The translations under genes were made by a program, and so were the position numbers. DNA of 64,000 nucleotides from Desulfosporosinus shakirovi (GTDB lineage Bacteria > Bacillota > Desulfitobacteriia > Desulfitobacteriales > Desulfitobacteriaceae), in assembly GCF_020595055.1 (NCBI RefSeq), contig NZ_JAJDOO010000020.1, positions 22,482-86,481 of the forward strand. Reading direction: 5' to 3'. Below, in pieces: positions 45,147 through 54,568 of this stretch (position 1 is its first letter; each line of letters opens with the position of its first letter). Below the pieces are notes generated by a model. That model made no database searches. It saw only the letters and a list, made by a program, of their open reading frames with translations, and was not told where the DNA came from.

Positions 45147-46148
45147 ATGCACAAAAAACTGGCGTTAATTATGGTTATCATTATAACTCTGGCTCTGACG
45201 GGGTGTGGAAGCACCAGTTCCAGTGGCGATGGTCAAACGCCCGCGAAGATTCAAAAAGTGAACATTGCTACGGGGACGACTTCGGGTGCTTATTACCCAA
45301 TAGGAAATGCTTTAGCTAAAATTTGGTCGGACAAGGTCCCCGGCGTTAAAGCTTCCGCTCAGGCAACCGAGGCAAGCGCTGCTAATATGAATTTCTTACA
45401 ACAAAATGAAGCCGAAGTAGCTTTTACTATGGCCAATGTGGCTGTGTACGCTTATGAAGGTCAGGATACATTTAAGGGACGTGCCAACAAGGATCTGCGC
45501 GGTATGACCTTCTTATATCCTAATGTGACTCAAATTGTCGTACGTAAGGATTCCGGAATCAACTCGCTCAAGGATCTCGAAGGCAAGAGATTTGCTCCAG
45601 GGGCCACCGGAAGCGGGACTGTAACCAACTCTAAAGAAGTCTTGGGGGCCTATGGGCTAAATTTTTGGGAGACCGATAAGAGCAATGTGAAAGCGGATTA
45701 CGTTGGATTTACTGAAGCGAGCGAATTGTTGAAAAATAAGCAAGTCGATGCTGCTAACTTCTCCGGTGCCATGCCCTTAGCGGCGATTATGGATGTCTCT
45801 AACTCGATTGACATTAAGCTGATTTCTCTTGAACCAGAGATAATAAAAGAGATTGTCACCCAATATCCCTTCTACTATGAGGTGGTCATTCCTAAGGGAA
45901 CCTACAAGGGACAAGATGAAGAGGTACACACGGTAGCTTTAGCTAACTTATTACTGACTCGGGCTGATCTGAGCGAAGAGTTAATCTACGACCTTACGAA
46001 AGGGATTTATGAAAACCTGCCGGATCTGTTGAATGCCCACTCCATCACCAAGAACATTAAAAAAGAAGACTCCAATAAAGGGATGGGTCCTCTGCCCTTG
46101 CATCCTGGTTCCATTAAATACTTCAAAGAAGTTGGGATTATGAAGTGA
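45147..46148 (+). CDS. TAXI-family TRAP transporter substrate-binding lipoprotein
   Basis: This 333-residue protein has a lipoprotein signal peptide with lipobox LALTGC (Cys20). The mature part begins with a low-complexity linker and then IATGTTSGAYYPIGNALAKIW, the signature of the TAXI (TRAP-associated extracytoplasmic immunogenic) family. RFAPGATGSGT and TEASELLKNKQVDAA are typical. It should capture an organic acid or amino acid outside the membrane for the permease encoded 28 bases downstream. AGGAGGAGGG precedes the ATG. The ligand is not predictable. Confidence 0.92.
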   Translation: MHKKLALIMVIIITLALTGCGSTSSSGDGQTPAKIQKVNIATGTTSGAYYPIGNALAKIWSDKVPGVKASAQATEASAANMNFLQQNEAEVAFTMANVAVYAYEGQDTFKGRANKDLRGMTFLYPNVTQIVVRKDSGINSLKDLEGKRFAPGATGSGTVTNSKEVLGAYGLNFWETDKSNVKADYVGFTEASELLKNKQVDAANFSGAMPLAAIMDVSNSIDIKLISLEPEIIKEIVTQYPFYYEVVIPKGTYKGQDEEVHTVALANLLLTRADLSEELIYDLTKGIYENLPDLLNAHSITKNIKKEDSNKGMGPLPLHPGSIKYFKEVGIMK

Positions 46149-46176
46149 GTGAAGTAAGGAAGGCGGTGAACCGGGC

Positions 46177-48171
46177 ATGAAGGACCGGGAAGGAACGAGT
46201 GACGATAACCAAGTTGAGAGATTATCAGCGGATGGAATTGCCTCAGAGGAAGTCGTCCAAGAATTCTTGGAAAAATACGATAAGGAATCTCAATTCCGGA
46301 AGTTTAAACCCAGAACGAAACTTGCGTTATTGGTGTCGGCCATCGCTGTTTCATTTTCTTTTTTTCATTTGTGGGTAGCAGGTTTTGGGGCGCTGGAAGC
46401 CATTAAGTTGCGCTCTGTTCACCTAACCTTTGTCATGGTGCTGATCTTCCTGCTGTATCCTGCCCACAGGAAAGGGATGCGCAACAAACCGGGCATTACG
46501 GACTGGGCAATGGTCGCGCTTAGTATTGTAACGGGTCTCTACATGGTCTTCGCCAATGAGCAATTAGCCATGCGTGGAGGTCTGCCGATAACCCGGGATT
46601 ACATCATGGGCGCGTTAGGCATCTTGGTAGTCTTAGAGGCGGGACGCCGGGCCCTTGGCAAAGAGTTGCCGATCCTTGGCGTACTGTTCCTCCTCTATGC
46701 ATACTTCGGAGAATACATCCCGGGGACCTTTGGGCACAGTGGTTTCAGCCTGAATCGGATTATTGCCCATATGTATCTGGGTTCAGAAGGGATCTTCGGT
46801 GTCGCACTCGGTGTTTCGGCCACCTTTATTTTTCTCTTTGTATTATTTGGTGCTTTCCTTGGGGAAACGGGCATGGCCAAATTGATTAATGATGCGTCAA
46901 TGGCCATGGCGGGAACCTCACCGGGCGGGCCGGCCAAGGTTGCCGTATTTGCAAGCGGAATCATGGGAACCATCAGTGGCAGCGCGGTGGCTAACGTAGC
47001 GACAACCGGTGCCTTTACCATCCCCCTGATGAAAAATATTGGTTATAGGCCTCACTTTGCGGGGGCGGTGGAAGCCGTCGCTTCCACCGGCGGTCAGTTA
47101 ATGCCTCCAGTCATGGGAGCAGCGGCGTTTATCATGGCGGAATTTTTAAATATCCCTTATAAAGACATAATGCTGGCAGCGTTAATACCCGCGTTTCTCT
47201 ATTACTTAGCGGTCTTTACGATGGTGTATCTAGAAGCCGTTAAGACGGGATTAGTGGGCGTGTCGCGTGACAAATTACCCATTATGGGAGTGGTCATGAA
47301 AGAGCGGGGTCATCTCATATTGCCCCTGATAGCGATTGTTTACCTGCTGATGAAAGGGGTAACTCCAACCTTTGCAGCCTTTTACGGGATCTTGACAGCC
47401 ATTGGGGCCAGCTTCTTGCGGAAAACGACACGAATGAGTTGGCGAGGGCTTCTAATGGCCCTGGAGATGGGGGCAAAAGGGAGTGTGGGTGTAGCAATAG
47501 CCACAGCGGTCGTCGGGTTTATCGTCGGAGTATCCTCATTGACGAGTCTGGGCATAACTCTGGGAGACAATATGATTGCCTTTGCTCACGGAAACTTGTT
47601 TGCAACCTTAGTATTGACGATGATTACCGCCATCATCCTGGGCATGGGAATGCCGACAACTGCGGTTTACATTGTGGGAGCTACCATAGCCGCCCCGGCT
47701 CTCCTGAAACTGGGGATCGCTCCGTTGGCCGCTCACCTGTTCGTATTCTACTTTGGCAACATCTCGAATGTTACTCCCCCCGTAGCCTTAGCTGCCTTTA
47801 CAGGAGCCGGGATTGCCGGAGCCAGTCCAAGTCGAACGGGGTGGGCAGCAGCTCGTCTGGCATCCGCCGGATTTTTAATCCCCTTTATATGGATTTATTC
47901 ACCCGCCTTAATTGCCCAAGGAAGTCTGGGTGAGATTCTGTTGGCGGCGGTAACGGCAAGTATTGGGATTATTACGCTAGCCTGTGCGGTACAGGGATAT
48001 ATGCTAAGAACAACGAATGTTATCCAAAGAATATTCTTGTTTGCAGCAGCTCTTGGATTGATTAAGCCGGGATTGGTAACGGATACGGTGGGTATTTCGG
48101 TATTGATAATTGTGTTCCTCTGGCAACGGTATCAGCGTAATTCAGTAAAGGCTGAGAGTATTAATGTGTAG
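46177..48171 (+). CDS. TRAP transporter fused 4TM/12TM permease
   Basis: This 664-residue membrane protein combines a DctQ-like N-terminal part (about residues 50-175) with a DctM-like C-terminal part, as usual for TAXI-TRAP systems. GGPAKVAVFASGIMGTISGSAVANVATTGAFTIP near residue 250 and GMGMPTTAVYIVGATIAAPAL near 490 are the family's conserved blocks. Translocation is driven by Na+ or proton gradients. The N-terminal 40 residues are hydrophilic. It forms a two-gene operon with the binding protein, and the acyl-CoA synthetase downstream could activate the imported acid. Confidence 0.92.
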   Translation: MKDREGTSDDNQVERLSADGIASEEVVQEFLEKYDKESQFRKFKPRTKLALLVSAIAVSFSFFHLWVAGFGALEAIKLRSVHLTFVMVLIFLLYPAHRKGMRNKPGITDWAMVALSIVTGLYMVFANEQLAMRGGLPITRDYIMGALGILVVLEAGRRALGKELPILGVLFLLYAYFGEYIPGTFGHSGFSLNRIIAHMYLGSEGIFGVALGVSATFIFLFVLFGAFLGETGMAKLINDASMAMAGTSPGGPAKVAVFASGIMGTISGSAVANVATTGAFTIPLMKNIGYRPHFAGAVEAVASTGGQLMPPVMGAAAFIMAEFLNIPYKDIMLAALIPAFLYYLAVFTMVYLEAVKTGLVGVSRDKLPIMGVVMKERGHLILPLIAIVYLLMKGVTPTFAAFYGILTAIGASFLRKTTRMSWRGLLMALEMGAKGSVGVAIATAVVGFIVGVSSLTSLGITLGDNMIAFAHGNLFATLVLTMITAIILGMGMPTTAVYIVGATIAAPALLKLGIAPLAAHLFVFYFGNISNVTPPVALAAFTGAGIAGASPSRTGWAAARLASAGFLIPFIWIYSPALIAQGSLGEILLAAVTASIGIITLACAVQGYMLRTTNVIQRIFLFAAALGLIKPGLVTDTVGISVLIIVFLWQRYQRNSVKAESINV

Positions 48172-48311
48172 TAATTAATAGAGTTTTTTTGCGATAATTT
48201 TAATCAAACTTATGGAAGGATACACTATCGGGCTGCTTAACAGCATGCTAAAACATAGATAGGTCGTTAAATATCTGAATATTTCGACTTTCGAGAGGGG
48301 GACAGAGGGTA

Positions 48312-50432
48312 ATGGATTATTTTATGGATCCAACAGGGGTTGCTATTATAGGAGCTAGCCAGGATTTTAAGACCATTAATGGTAAAATCCTTAAATATTT
48401 ACTAATGCATAAATATCAGGGCCAGATTTATCCGGTAAATCCAAAGTACAGACAAATCGAGGGATTGTATTGTTATCCGTCAGTTGGCGCAATTCCAGAA
48501 CAAGTAGATTTAGCGCTGATTGCTGTAGCCGCAGCGCGGGTGCCTGGAATTTTAAGGGAGTGCGGCACCAGAAAAATCAAAAGGGCCGTCATTTTTTCTT
48601 CCGGATTTGCTGAAACCGGCTCAGAGGGGAAGAAAATCCAAGAAGAAATTATCAAGATCGCTCAAGAATTTCAGATGCGATTGATAGGCCCAAACTGCCT
48701 GGGTGTCCTTAATGTCTCTACAGGGCTGATCGCTTCTTTCAGTGCTTCGATGGAACTAGACAGCATCAAGGAAGGCCCGGTAGCTTTAGTATCTCAGAGT
48801 GGGGCTGTTGGTTTTCTGCTGTTTAATCTACTGCAAGATGCTGGTGTTGGAGTAAACTATGTTATCACAACCGGCAATGAAGCGGATGTAACGGTTAGTG
48901 AAGGTTTGGCATATTTGGTGGAGAATCCGAGTACTAAAGTAATCTTAACCTATTTGGAAGGTTTAAGAGATGGAGAGACCTTTAAAAGGACAATTGAAAA
49001 GGCTGCAGAGGCAAGTAAACCAATTATTGCCTTAAAAGTTGGCAATTCTGCCAGCGGTCAGAAAGCAGCCGCTACTCATACGGCAGCCTTGACCGGCTCA
49101 GGAGCCGCCTACAAAAGCTACTTTGATAGAATGGGCATCATACAGGCCAAAGACAGTGATGATATTATCGATTTGGCTCAGGCCTTTGTGCCCGGAAAAT
49201 TGCCCAAAGGAGCTAGGCTTGGTATTGTAACAATGTCGGGTGGAGTTGGTATCTTGCTGGCAGATCGCTTAGAAGAAGTTGGGTTGCAAGTACCACAATT
49301 AAGCAAAGCATTGCAAGAAGAGGTGCGCAAGGTCATCCCGGCCTTTGGTTGCGCTCAGAATCCAGTTGATGTCACTGCCCAATCTCTAAACGAGGGAGAA
49401 GAGTTTAAGAAATGTCTAAAAATTCTCTTGGATTCAGATGAACTGGATATGCTGATTGTTGCTATAACTATGGCTACTGGGAAATTGGCAGAAAAAATCG
49501 GCCGTGACGTTGCTGAAGCGGCTTTAGAGACAGATAAACCCCTGGTCGTCTGCTGGAGTGTAGGGCAAGTAGCTAAGCCAGGATTTGATGTCCTAATGGA
49601 TGCGGGTGTCCCCCTCTATCACTCTCCAGCCCGGGCGGCCAAAGTTATGGGGTTTTTATACAATTATGCCAGATTTAAAAATGGCTGGAAAACAACCGTT
49701 GCAGAAAAAATAAACATCTCCAGGCAAACCGAAGTCCAAAATGCCCTTAAGAAAAGTAACAAAGCCTTAAGTGAACATGCTACAAAGGAATTATTAGAAC
49801 TGTATGGGCTTCCAGTTACTAAAGAATATGTTGCTAAGAGCGCGAAAGAAGCTGTAGTCATTGCTGAAAAAATGGGCTACCCGGTAGTGATGAAAATTGA
49901 CTCTCCTGATATCTTGCATAAAACAGAGGCAGGAGGAGTTGCAGTAAATATTGACTCAGCACAAAGCGTAGAAGCTACGTTTAATGAAATCATGAAAAAG
50001 GCCCTAAATTACAATCCTCAAGCCAAAATCAATGGAATCTTAATGCAGGAACAAGTTCCGGCAGGAGTAGAGGTAATCATTGGGCTTCAGAGGGACCCTG
50101 TTTTAGGTACTCAAATCATGTTTGGCCTCGGTGGGATCTTTGTAGAGGTGTTTAAAGATATGGTATTAAAGCCAGCACCTTTAAGTCGTGAAGATGCCCT
50201 TGAGGTGTTGAATCAGATCAAAGGAGGTGCTCTCTTAAACGGTGTCAGGGGCGGACAGCCGGCAGACAAAGAGGCTTTAGTAGAAATATTGCTTGGAGTC
50301 AGTCAATTAGCAGTAGAGGCAGGAGAGGATCTGCTCAGTCTAGATATAAACCCAGTAACGGTTCTGCCCCAAGGCCAGGGCGCAAAAATCCTGGATGGGG
50401 TGCTTGTCAGTTCGGGTTTAGACAATAACTAG
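48312..50432 (+). CDS. ADP-forming acyl-CoA synthetase, fused alpha-beta
   Basis: This 706-residue enzyme interconverts an organic acid, ATP and CoA with the acyl-CoA, ADP and phosphate. The N-terminal CoA-binding domain has GVAIIGASQDFKTINGKI; GPNCLGVLN and SQSGAVGFLL belong to the succinyl-CoA-ligase-like domain; the putative phosphohistidine is His256 in AATHTAALTGSG. From about residue 480 an ATP-grasp domain follows (YPVVMKIDSPDILHKTEAGGV, QVPAGVEVIIG, SLDINPV). The alpha-beta fused form acts on acetate, other short or branched acids, or aryl acids. Its start follows GAGGGGGAC after a 140-base gap from the TRAP genes. Confidence 0.9.
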   Translation: MDYFMDPTGVAIIGASQDFKTINGKILKYLLMHKYQGQIYPVNPKYRQIEGLYCYPSVGAIPEQVDLALIAVAAARVPGILRECGTRKIKRAVIFSSGFAETGSEGKKIQEEIIKIAQEFQMRLIGPNCLGVLNVSTGLIASFSASMELDSIKEGPVALVSQSGAVGFLLFNLLQDAGVGVNYVITTGNEADVTVSEGLAYLVENPSTKVILTYLEGLRDGETFKRTIEKAAEASKPIIALKVGNSASGQKAAATHTAALTGSGAAYKSYFDRMGIIQAKDSDDIIDLAQAFVPGKLPKGARLGIVTMSGGVGILLADRLEEVGLQVPQLSKALQEEVRKVIPAFGCAQNPVDVTAQSLNEGEEFKKCLKILLDSDELDMLIVAITMATGKLAEKIGRDVAEAALETDKPLVVCWSVGQVAKPGFDVLMDAGVPLYHSPARAAKVMGFLYNYARFKNGWKTTVAEKINISRQTEVQNALKKSNKALSEHATKELLELYGLPVTKEYVAKSAKEAVVIAEKMGYPVVMKIDSPDILHKTEAGGVAVNIDSAQSVEATFNEIMKKALNYNPQAKINGILMQEQVPAGVEVIIGLQRDPVLGTQIMFGLGGIFVEVFKDMVLKPAPLSREDALEVLNQIKGGALLNGVRGGQPADKEALVEILLGVSQLAVEAGEDLLSLDINPVTVLPQGQGAKILDGVLVSSGLDNN

Positions 50433-50786
50433 ATTCGGAAATTACCTCTTGCTTATTGACCATATAAGCATTGGCCGGTGGTTTATCTCTGATAAACAAC
50501 TTAACCATGACCAGCAGTAACTATCTCATATCAAGTCGGACTGCTTCTGAAAATAAGGAGGGCGTGCCAGGGTCCTTCCCTGACCAGCTGTGACGCGTAA
50601 TTATCTGGCCGGTTATATCAATCTCTTCTAAATATTTGTCCTATGGCTTAGAAATCGGTTTATGCTTTAAACGCTAAAAGATTACGAAGAGTTGAATGTT
50701 CTTGCAATACTCACACAAATTAACATATAATATGAATAAATCATTATTGCCGGGTAAGATTAGAAGAGTTAGATAGGGGCGATTTA
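50433..50786. other. Intergenic region with a short hairpin
   Basis: A perfect 7-bp hairpin GTTTATC-TCT-GATAAAC lies at 50481-50497. No T run and no coding frame are seen. The final part, TAACATATAATATG near 50725, may contain the promoter of the downstream ACT-domain gene. Confidence 0.35.
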
Positions 50787-51233
50787 GTGGCTGGCAAGAC
50801 TAACGATTTTTTAATTGTCAGTAAAGATATTTTGCCGGAGGCCATTTTAAAGACTGCGCAGGTGAAAGAACTCCTTGTAAAAGGAGATACCGAGACAATT
50901 AACGAAGCTGTGGAGCGTGTAGGTCTTAGCCGAAGCGCTTTTTATAAATACAAGGATGGCGTATTTCCGTTTTACGAGGCTAGTCGTGAAAGAATCGTTA
51001 CGATTTCCTTGATTCTAGAAAACAAAGCAGGGGTGCTTTCTCACGTTCTTAACTTTATTGCCTCAGTAAAGGGTAACGTTCTGACAATAAACCAAGGGAT
51101 CCCCTTGCAGGGAGTTGCCAATGTCTCGATTTCCATCGAAACTGCTGGAATGGCGGATACTCCGGAGAACCTTTTGACTGGGCTTGAGGAAATCGTTGGA
51201 GTAAGAAAAATTGAAGTTATCGGTCAAACTTAG
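50787..51233 (+). CDS. ACT domain protein, PheB/UPF0735 family
   Basis: This 148-residue protein starts at GTG behind AGGGGCG. Residues about 10-60 form a helical, HTH-like part (VKELLVKGDTETINEAVERVGLSRSAFYKYKDGVFPF), which is the UPF0735 signature; residues 70-145 are an ACT domain (ISLILENKAGVLSHVLNFIA). The family was named PheB for its gene position beside pheA in Bacillus; its role in phenylalanine or amino-acid control remains unproven. A tRNA-Pro gene follows 58 bases downstream. Confidence 0.9.
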   Translation: MAGKTNDFLIVSKDILPEAILKTAQVKELLVKGDTETINEAVERVGLSRSAFYKYKDGVFPFYEASRERIVTISLILENKAGVLSHVLNFIASVKGNVLTINQGIPLQGVANVSISIETAGMADTPENLLTGLEEIVGVRKIEVIGQT

Positions 51234-51291
51234 GTTGCGATTTTGGATTAAATATGGTATCCTTTAAAAGCCTTAACAAGAGGGCATTAAT

Positions 51292-51368
51292 CGGGGCGTG
51301 GCTCAGCTTGGTAGAGCGCTACCTTGGGGTGGTAGAGGTCGCATGTTCAAATCATGTCGCTCCGACCA
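51292..51368 (+). tRNA. tRNA-Pro (GGG anticodon)
   Basis: The cloverleaf is complete: acceptor CGGGGCG/CGCTCCG, D arm with GCTCAGCTTGGTAGAGC, anticodon stem CTACC/GGTAG with loop TTGGGGT (anticodon GGG), T arm GCATG-TTCAAAT-CATGT and an encoded CCA end. The anticodon reads CCC and CCU proline codons. Confidence 0.95.
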
Positions 51369-51455
51369 GTAATTTCAAGGCTTTCAGCCTTTTGGAAATA
51401 TGGCAAAACAGTAAATTAATGCAACTGTTTTTAATCAGCTTTTTTAAACTAGATT

Positions 51456-51487
51456 CCTCCCATTTGGGGGGGCTTTTTTTGTCTTTT
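51456..51487 (+). terminator. Terminator after tRNA-Pro
   Basis: CCTCCC pairs with GGGGGG around ATTTG, followed by a C and then TTTTTTT. Confidence 0.75.
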
Positions 51488-52391
51488 TTTAGTAAGCCGT
51501 TCATAATTGCGCCCGCTTCAGCTTTACCTCGGGCATAACGTGAGCGTAGGTGTTACCCTTAGCAGATATATCCGCATGGGTCACTGGTGCGATCAGCTAT
51601 CAAGTTATTAGCTACCCCGAGGCTACGAGGGGAGATCCACTTAAGTGGAGATCAGGACTATTCAAACAAACTCATTTCTTTATAGTAACTTATTTAGATG
51701 AGGCAACGTCTTTCATTTATATCAGCCCGGTCTCTCAATAGCATGGGGTCCAGCGCACAAGACCCTTTTCCTAAGGCTTAAATAGTAGCCGGGGTAGCGC
51801 AACGCCCGGGCCCACCACTTTTTGAAAGTAATGCCACGGTTTATTAACTAGCTTTTCTAACTAGGGCTTGCTAACCCACCCTTTTCTCTCTTAGGCAACC
51901 AGAATATTGCGGTTTTCCGCCTTAATATCCAACTCAGACTTTGGGCAATCCGACAAGGGTGGATTGGCGCTATAGCCCTCACGCTTGTCTGGGGCTCGGC
52001 ATATCCTATAGCGGGATCTGAAAAGCCATTCCATAAAGGGATTGGCAGCCGGTATGAGGATGGAAATTTCCAACAGGACGCCCGAGCAAATCCCGTCCGA
52101 GGTTAACTTTATCAAGGAACAAAGCAGCAAAATGTTGCGTAGAACGCCGTTGGGATCGGACGGCTTTTGACGGAAACCAAAGAGCTGGCACCCCATGGGG
52201 AGTGGCTCAAATGGCCGACAGAATCAGTGAGTTACTCCCCCCGTCGGGGAAGAGAGGCCAAATGGTGCATCGATGCAACATTTGATTTTAAAAATAGCCA
52301 AAGGAAGTTTTGCATAGTTGCAATAATATACTATATGCCTCAAATTTTAGGATGTATAATTCATGAGAATACTTCCAAAGGAGTTTACTTT
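51488..52391. other. Gene-poor kilobase with possible mobile-element debris
   Basis: No frame here has a ribosome site or a family I recognise. A strong dyad GGAGATCCACTTAAGTGGAGATC-like hairpin lies around 51630-51652, preceded by CTACCCCGAGGCTACGAGGGG; such hairpins occur at the right ends of IS200/IS605 elements. A 101-codon minus frame at 51891-52196 is open but lacks a start signal. The segment probably holds remnants of an insertion. A GC-rich CCCCCCGTCGGGG hairpin near 52237 may be a terminator before the lysE gene. Confidence 0.4.
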
Positions 52392-52988
52392 ATGAATATC
52401 ACATCTTTTTTAATATATTGCTTTATTGTTACCTTTACACCTGGGCCTACAAATATTGTTATATTATCCACAGCGCATAACTTTGGGACAAAAAGGGCAA
52501 TGGAATATGCATATGGAGCAACTATTGCTTTTGGTTTATTACTTGGTATTTCCGTTATGTTGAATACTGTACTTATAGCAATGATACCAAAGATTTTAAT
52601 TGTTATGCAGATCATCGGAAGCTTCTATATGCTCTATCTTGCTTATCAAATATACAAAATGGATGTATCAGAGGCGGCAGAGAAACAAACGGCTACGTTT
52701 GTTTCTGGCTTTCTTATGCAGTTTGTCAATCCAAAAGTCGTACTGTTCACAATGACAGTCATTCCAAGCTTTGTAATGCCATACTATACTGCTGCGCCTG
52801 CACTTGCAGTATTTGCTGCAGCCATAACGATTATTGGATTTTGCGCATTTGTTACATGGGTTCTCTTCGGTGTAATGTTCAAGGAATTTTTGAAGAAATA
52901 TCAAAAGACTGTTAATATAGTTATGGCATTATTTTTGGTTTATTCTGCGATACTGGCATCTGGGGTAGTTGAGCTAATTAAGAGGTGA
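52392..52988 (+). CDS. LysE/RhtB-family amino-acid exporter
   Basis: This 198-residue membrane protein has about six hydrophobic segments. The LysE/RhtB signature FTPGPTNIVILSTAHNFGTKRAMEYAYGA spans residues 15-43 and MQFVNPKVVLFTM follows near 118. The ATG at 52392 is behind AAAGGAG; the frame is open much further upstream but that part is noncoding. It exports amino acids or related metabolites. The AraC-type gene overlaps its end and probably regulates it. Codon use is more A/T-rich than in the housekeeping genes, a hint of horizontal transfer. Confidence 0.9.
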   Translation: MNITSFLIYCFIVTFTPGPTNIVILSTAHNFGTKRAMEYAYGATIAFGLLLGISVMLNTVLIAMIPKILIVMQIIGSFYMLYLAYQIYKMDVSEAAEKQTATFVSGFLMQFVNPKVVLFTMTVIPSFVMPYYTAAPALAVFAAAITIIGFCAFVTWVLFGVMFKEFLKKYQKTVNIVMALFLVYSAILASGVVELIKR

Positions 52989-52993
52989 TTCAT

Positions 52994-53770
52994 ATGGATA
53001 GATTTATATATAAAAAATCCGCGGGTGTTACTGTGTTGTCAGCAAGTTTTGCTGATTTTAAATATAAAAAGCACTCTCACAAGGAGTATGCATTAGGTGT
53101 AACACTGCGAGGCATTCAGCAGTATAACTTAGATGGTAATTTTCAATCATCCTATCAAAATGGTGTTATGCTTTTTAATCCGGAACAGCCGCATGACGGT
53201 AGGGCACATGATAAGACAGGTATTGATTATGTTATGGTATATATTGAGCCAAAACTGTTTTTAGAGATTCTTGAAAAGAAGGATATAGTCCGCTTCTCTT
53301 CTCCAATTGTGTATAATTACAGGCTTCAACAAAGAATTCTAAACCTTTCTTGTGCAATATTAGGTGGAAAAGCTGAAGCATTGTGCAGTGAATTGCTTTT
53401 ATCTCTTGCGGATAGCTTTACCCAGCCCAATCTTTTTATGAGTTACAGGAAGGATAATGATCTAACCAGAAAAGCAAAGGATATGATTCATTGCAGCCTG
53501 GAAAATGTACTAAGACTTGATGACATTTGTAGTGAACTTGATATTTCAAAATTTCAGTTCATCAGAATGTTTAAAGCAAGTACCGGAATTTCACCATATC
53601 AATATTTTCTAAACGGCAAGGTAGAACTTGCAAAGCAGTTAATAGAAAAATACAAAGATGTTTATTCGGCAGTAGCAGAATGCGGTTTTGTTGATTTAAC
53701 ACATTTAAATAAGCATTTTAAAAGTATCTATGGAATAACAGCCTTTGAATATATGTCCTCCCTAAGTTAG
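52994..53770 (+). CDS. AraC-family transcription regulator
   Basis: This 258-residue protein has an N-terminal cupin sensing domain (HKEYALGVTLRGIQQY, FNPEQPHDGRAHD) and a C-terminal double helix-turn-helix (LDDICSELDISKFQFIRMFKASTGISPYQYF, then AVAECGFVDLTHLNKHFKSIYGITAFEY). The ATG at 52994 fits AAGAGGTG spacing; a GTG nine bases upstream inside the lysE end is less likely. LysE exporter and AraC regulator pairs are common in Firmicutes; the inducer is probably the exported amino acid. Confidence 0.9.
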   Translation: MDRFIYKKSAGVTVLSASFADFKYKKHSHKEYALGVTLRGIQQYNLDGNFQSSYQNGVMLFNPEQPHDGRAHDKTGIDYVMVYIEPKLFLEILEKKDIVRFSSPIVYNYRLQQRILNLSCAILGGKAEALCSELLLSLADSFTQPNLFMSYRKDNDLTRKAKDMIHCSLENVLRLDDICSELDISKFQFIRMFKASTGISPYQYFLNGKVELAKQLIEKYKDVYSAVAECGFVDLTHLNKHFKSIYGITAFEYMSSLS

Positions 53771-53932
53771 GGAGGACTAATGATAAAAGACAGTATTCCT
53801 TATAATCGGCTTTTTGAATCATAAATTATTTATCACCATGGCCTGATGACCTCAACCTGGCCTTTTTCATGACCCTTCATCGATGTTGACTACCTGCCAG
53901 AAGCATTGTACAATATTGTAGAGAAATAATGA

Positions 53933-53944
53933 GTGTATATACAC
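53933..53944. promoter_or_regulatory. MarR-type operator 1 (GTGTATATACAC)
   Basis: A perfect 12-bp palindrome 40 bases before the MarR gene, repeated exactly at 54489-54500 before the next gene. The shared site suggests autoregulation and control of the QueG-like gene. Confidence 0.7.
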
Positions 53945-53983
53945 GTTTTGGTATACATAATATATAGAACAAGGCGGTAATCA

Positions 53984-54424
53984 ATGAAACATATCAGATA
54001 CGATCTTAAATCTTCTAGCCCTTGTCACTGTTTGAATATAAGGCGCGCTTCTCGGGCGGTAACCCAATTTTATGAAAAGGTTTTGGAACCAAGCGGACTT
54101 AAAGTTACGCAGTATTCGTTATTGCGGAATCTCGAACGAGTGGAGTCAGTTAGTATGAGTGCACTAGCCAAAACCATGCGTATTGACCGAACTACTCTGA
54201 ACCGGAATATGAAGCCACTGATGAATGCTGGTTTAATAATGGTTAATTCCGGAGAAGATTCGCGCTCTAGGCATGTGATGCTCACTGATGCTGGCAAAGC
54301 CGCGTTGGTCAACGCTTGGGCGCTATGGGGTGAAGCGCAAACATTATTGGAGGAATATTTGGGAGTGGAAGAATTAGATGTTTTTGAGAAATTGCTTTCA
54401 AAACTGGAGGCTCTGACTCGGTAA
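53984..54424 (+). CDS. MarR-family transcription regulator
   Basis: This 146-residue winged-helix regulator contains the MarR core ALAKTMRIDRTTLNRNMKPLMNAGLI near residue 60, the wing SGEDSRSRHVMLTDAGKA and flanking dimerisation helices. Two cysteines in SSPCHCLNIRRASR at residues 13-15 precede the first helix and might serve redox sensing, as in some family members. GTGTATATACAC palindromes precede both this gene and the next. It should repress until it binds a phenolic, an oxidant or another ligand. Confidence 0.9.
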   Translation: MKHIRYDLKSSSPCHCLNIRRASRAVTQFYEKVLEPSGLKVTQYSLLRNLERVESVSMSALAKTMRIDRTTLNRNMKPLMNAGLIMVNSGEDSRSRHVMLTDAGKAALVNAWALWGEAQTLLEEYLGVEELDVFEKLLSKLEALTR

Positions 54425-54488
54425 ATCTGTGTTAGGAGGCAAGGTTATGTAATAATGCTTATCATTGAAGATCTTTATCATTAAATTG

Positions 54489-54500
54489 GTGTATATACAC
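54489..54500. promoter_or_regulatory. MarR-type operator 2 (GTGTATATACAC)
   Basis: The same 12-bp palindrome as 53933-53944, about 70 bases before the QueG-like gene. Confidence 0.7.
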
Positions 54501-54568
54501 ATTATGCTAAATCTAATTTGACAAAATCAAAATCGGAACTTGACGGAAATTGAGAGGAGAGACGAACT

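Noticed and set aside
51780..51830. A second tRNA or tRNA fragment (GCCGGGGTAGCGCAACGCCCGGG)
   Set aside because: It has a GC-rich dyad but no anticodon arm, T arm or CCA that could complete a cloverleaf.
51891..52196. 101-codon minus-strand gene
   Set aside because: No ribosome site, no recognised motif and unusual composition; kept only as part of the gene-poor region.
52167..52391. N-terminal extension of the LysE-type exporter
   Set aside because: The added residues are hydrophilic and unlike the family; AAAGGAG before 52392 marks the start.
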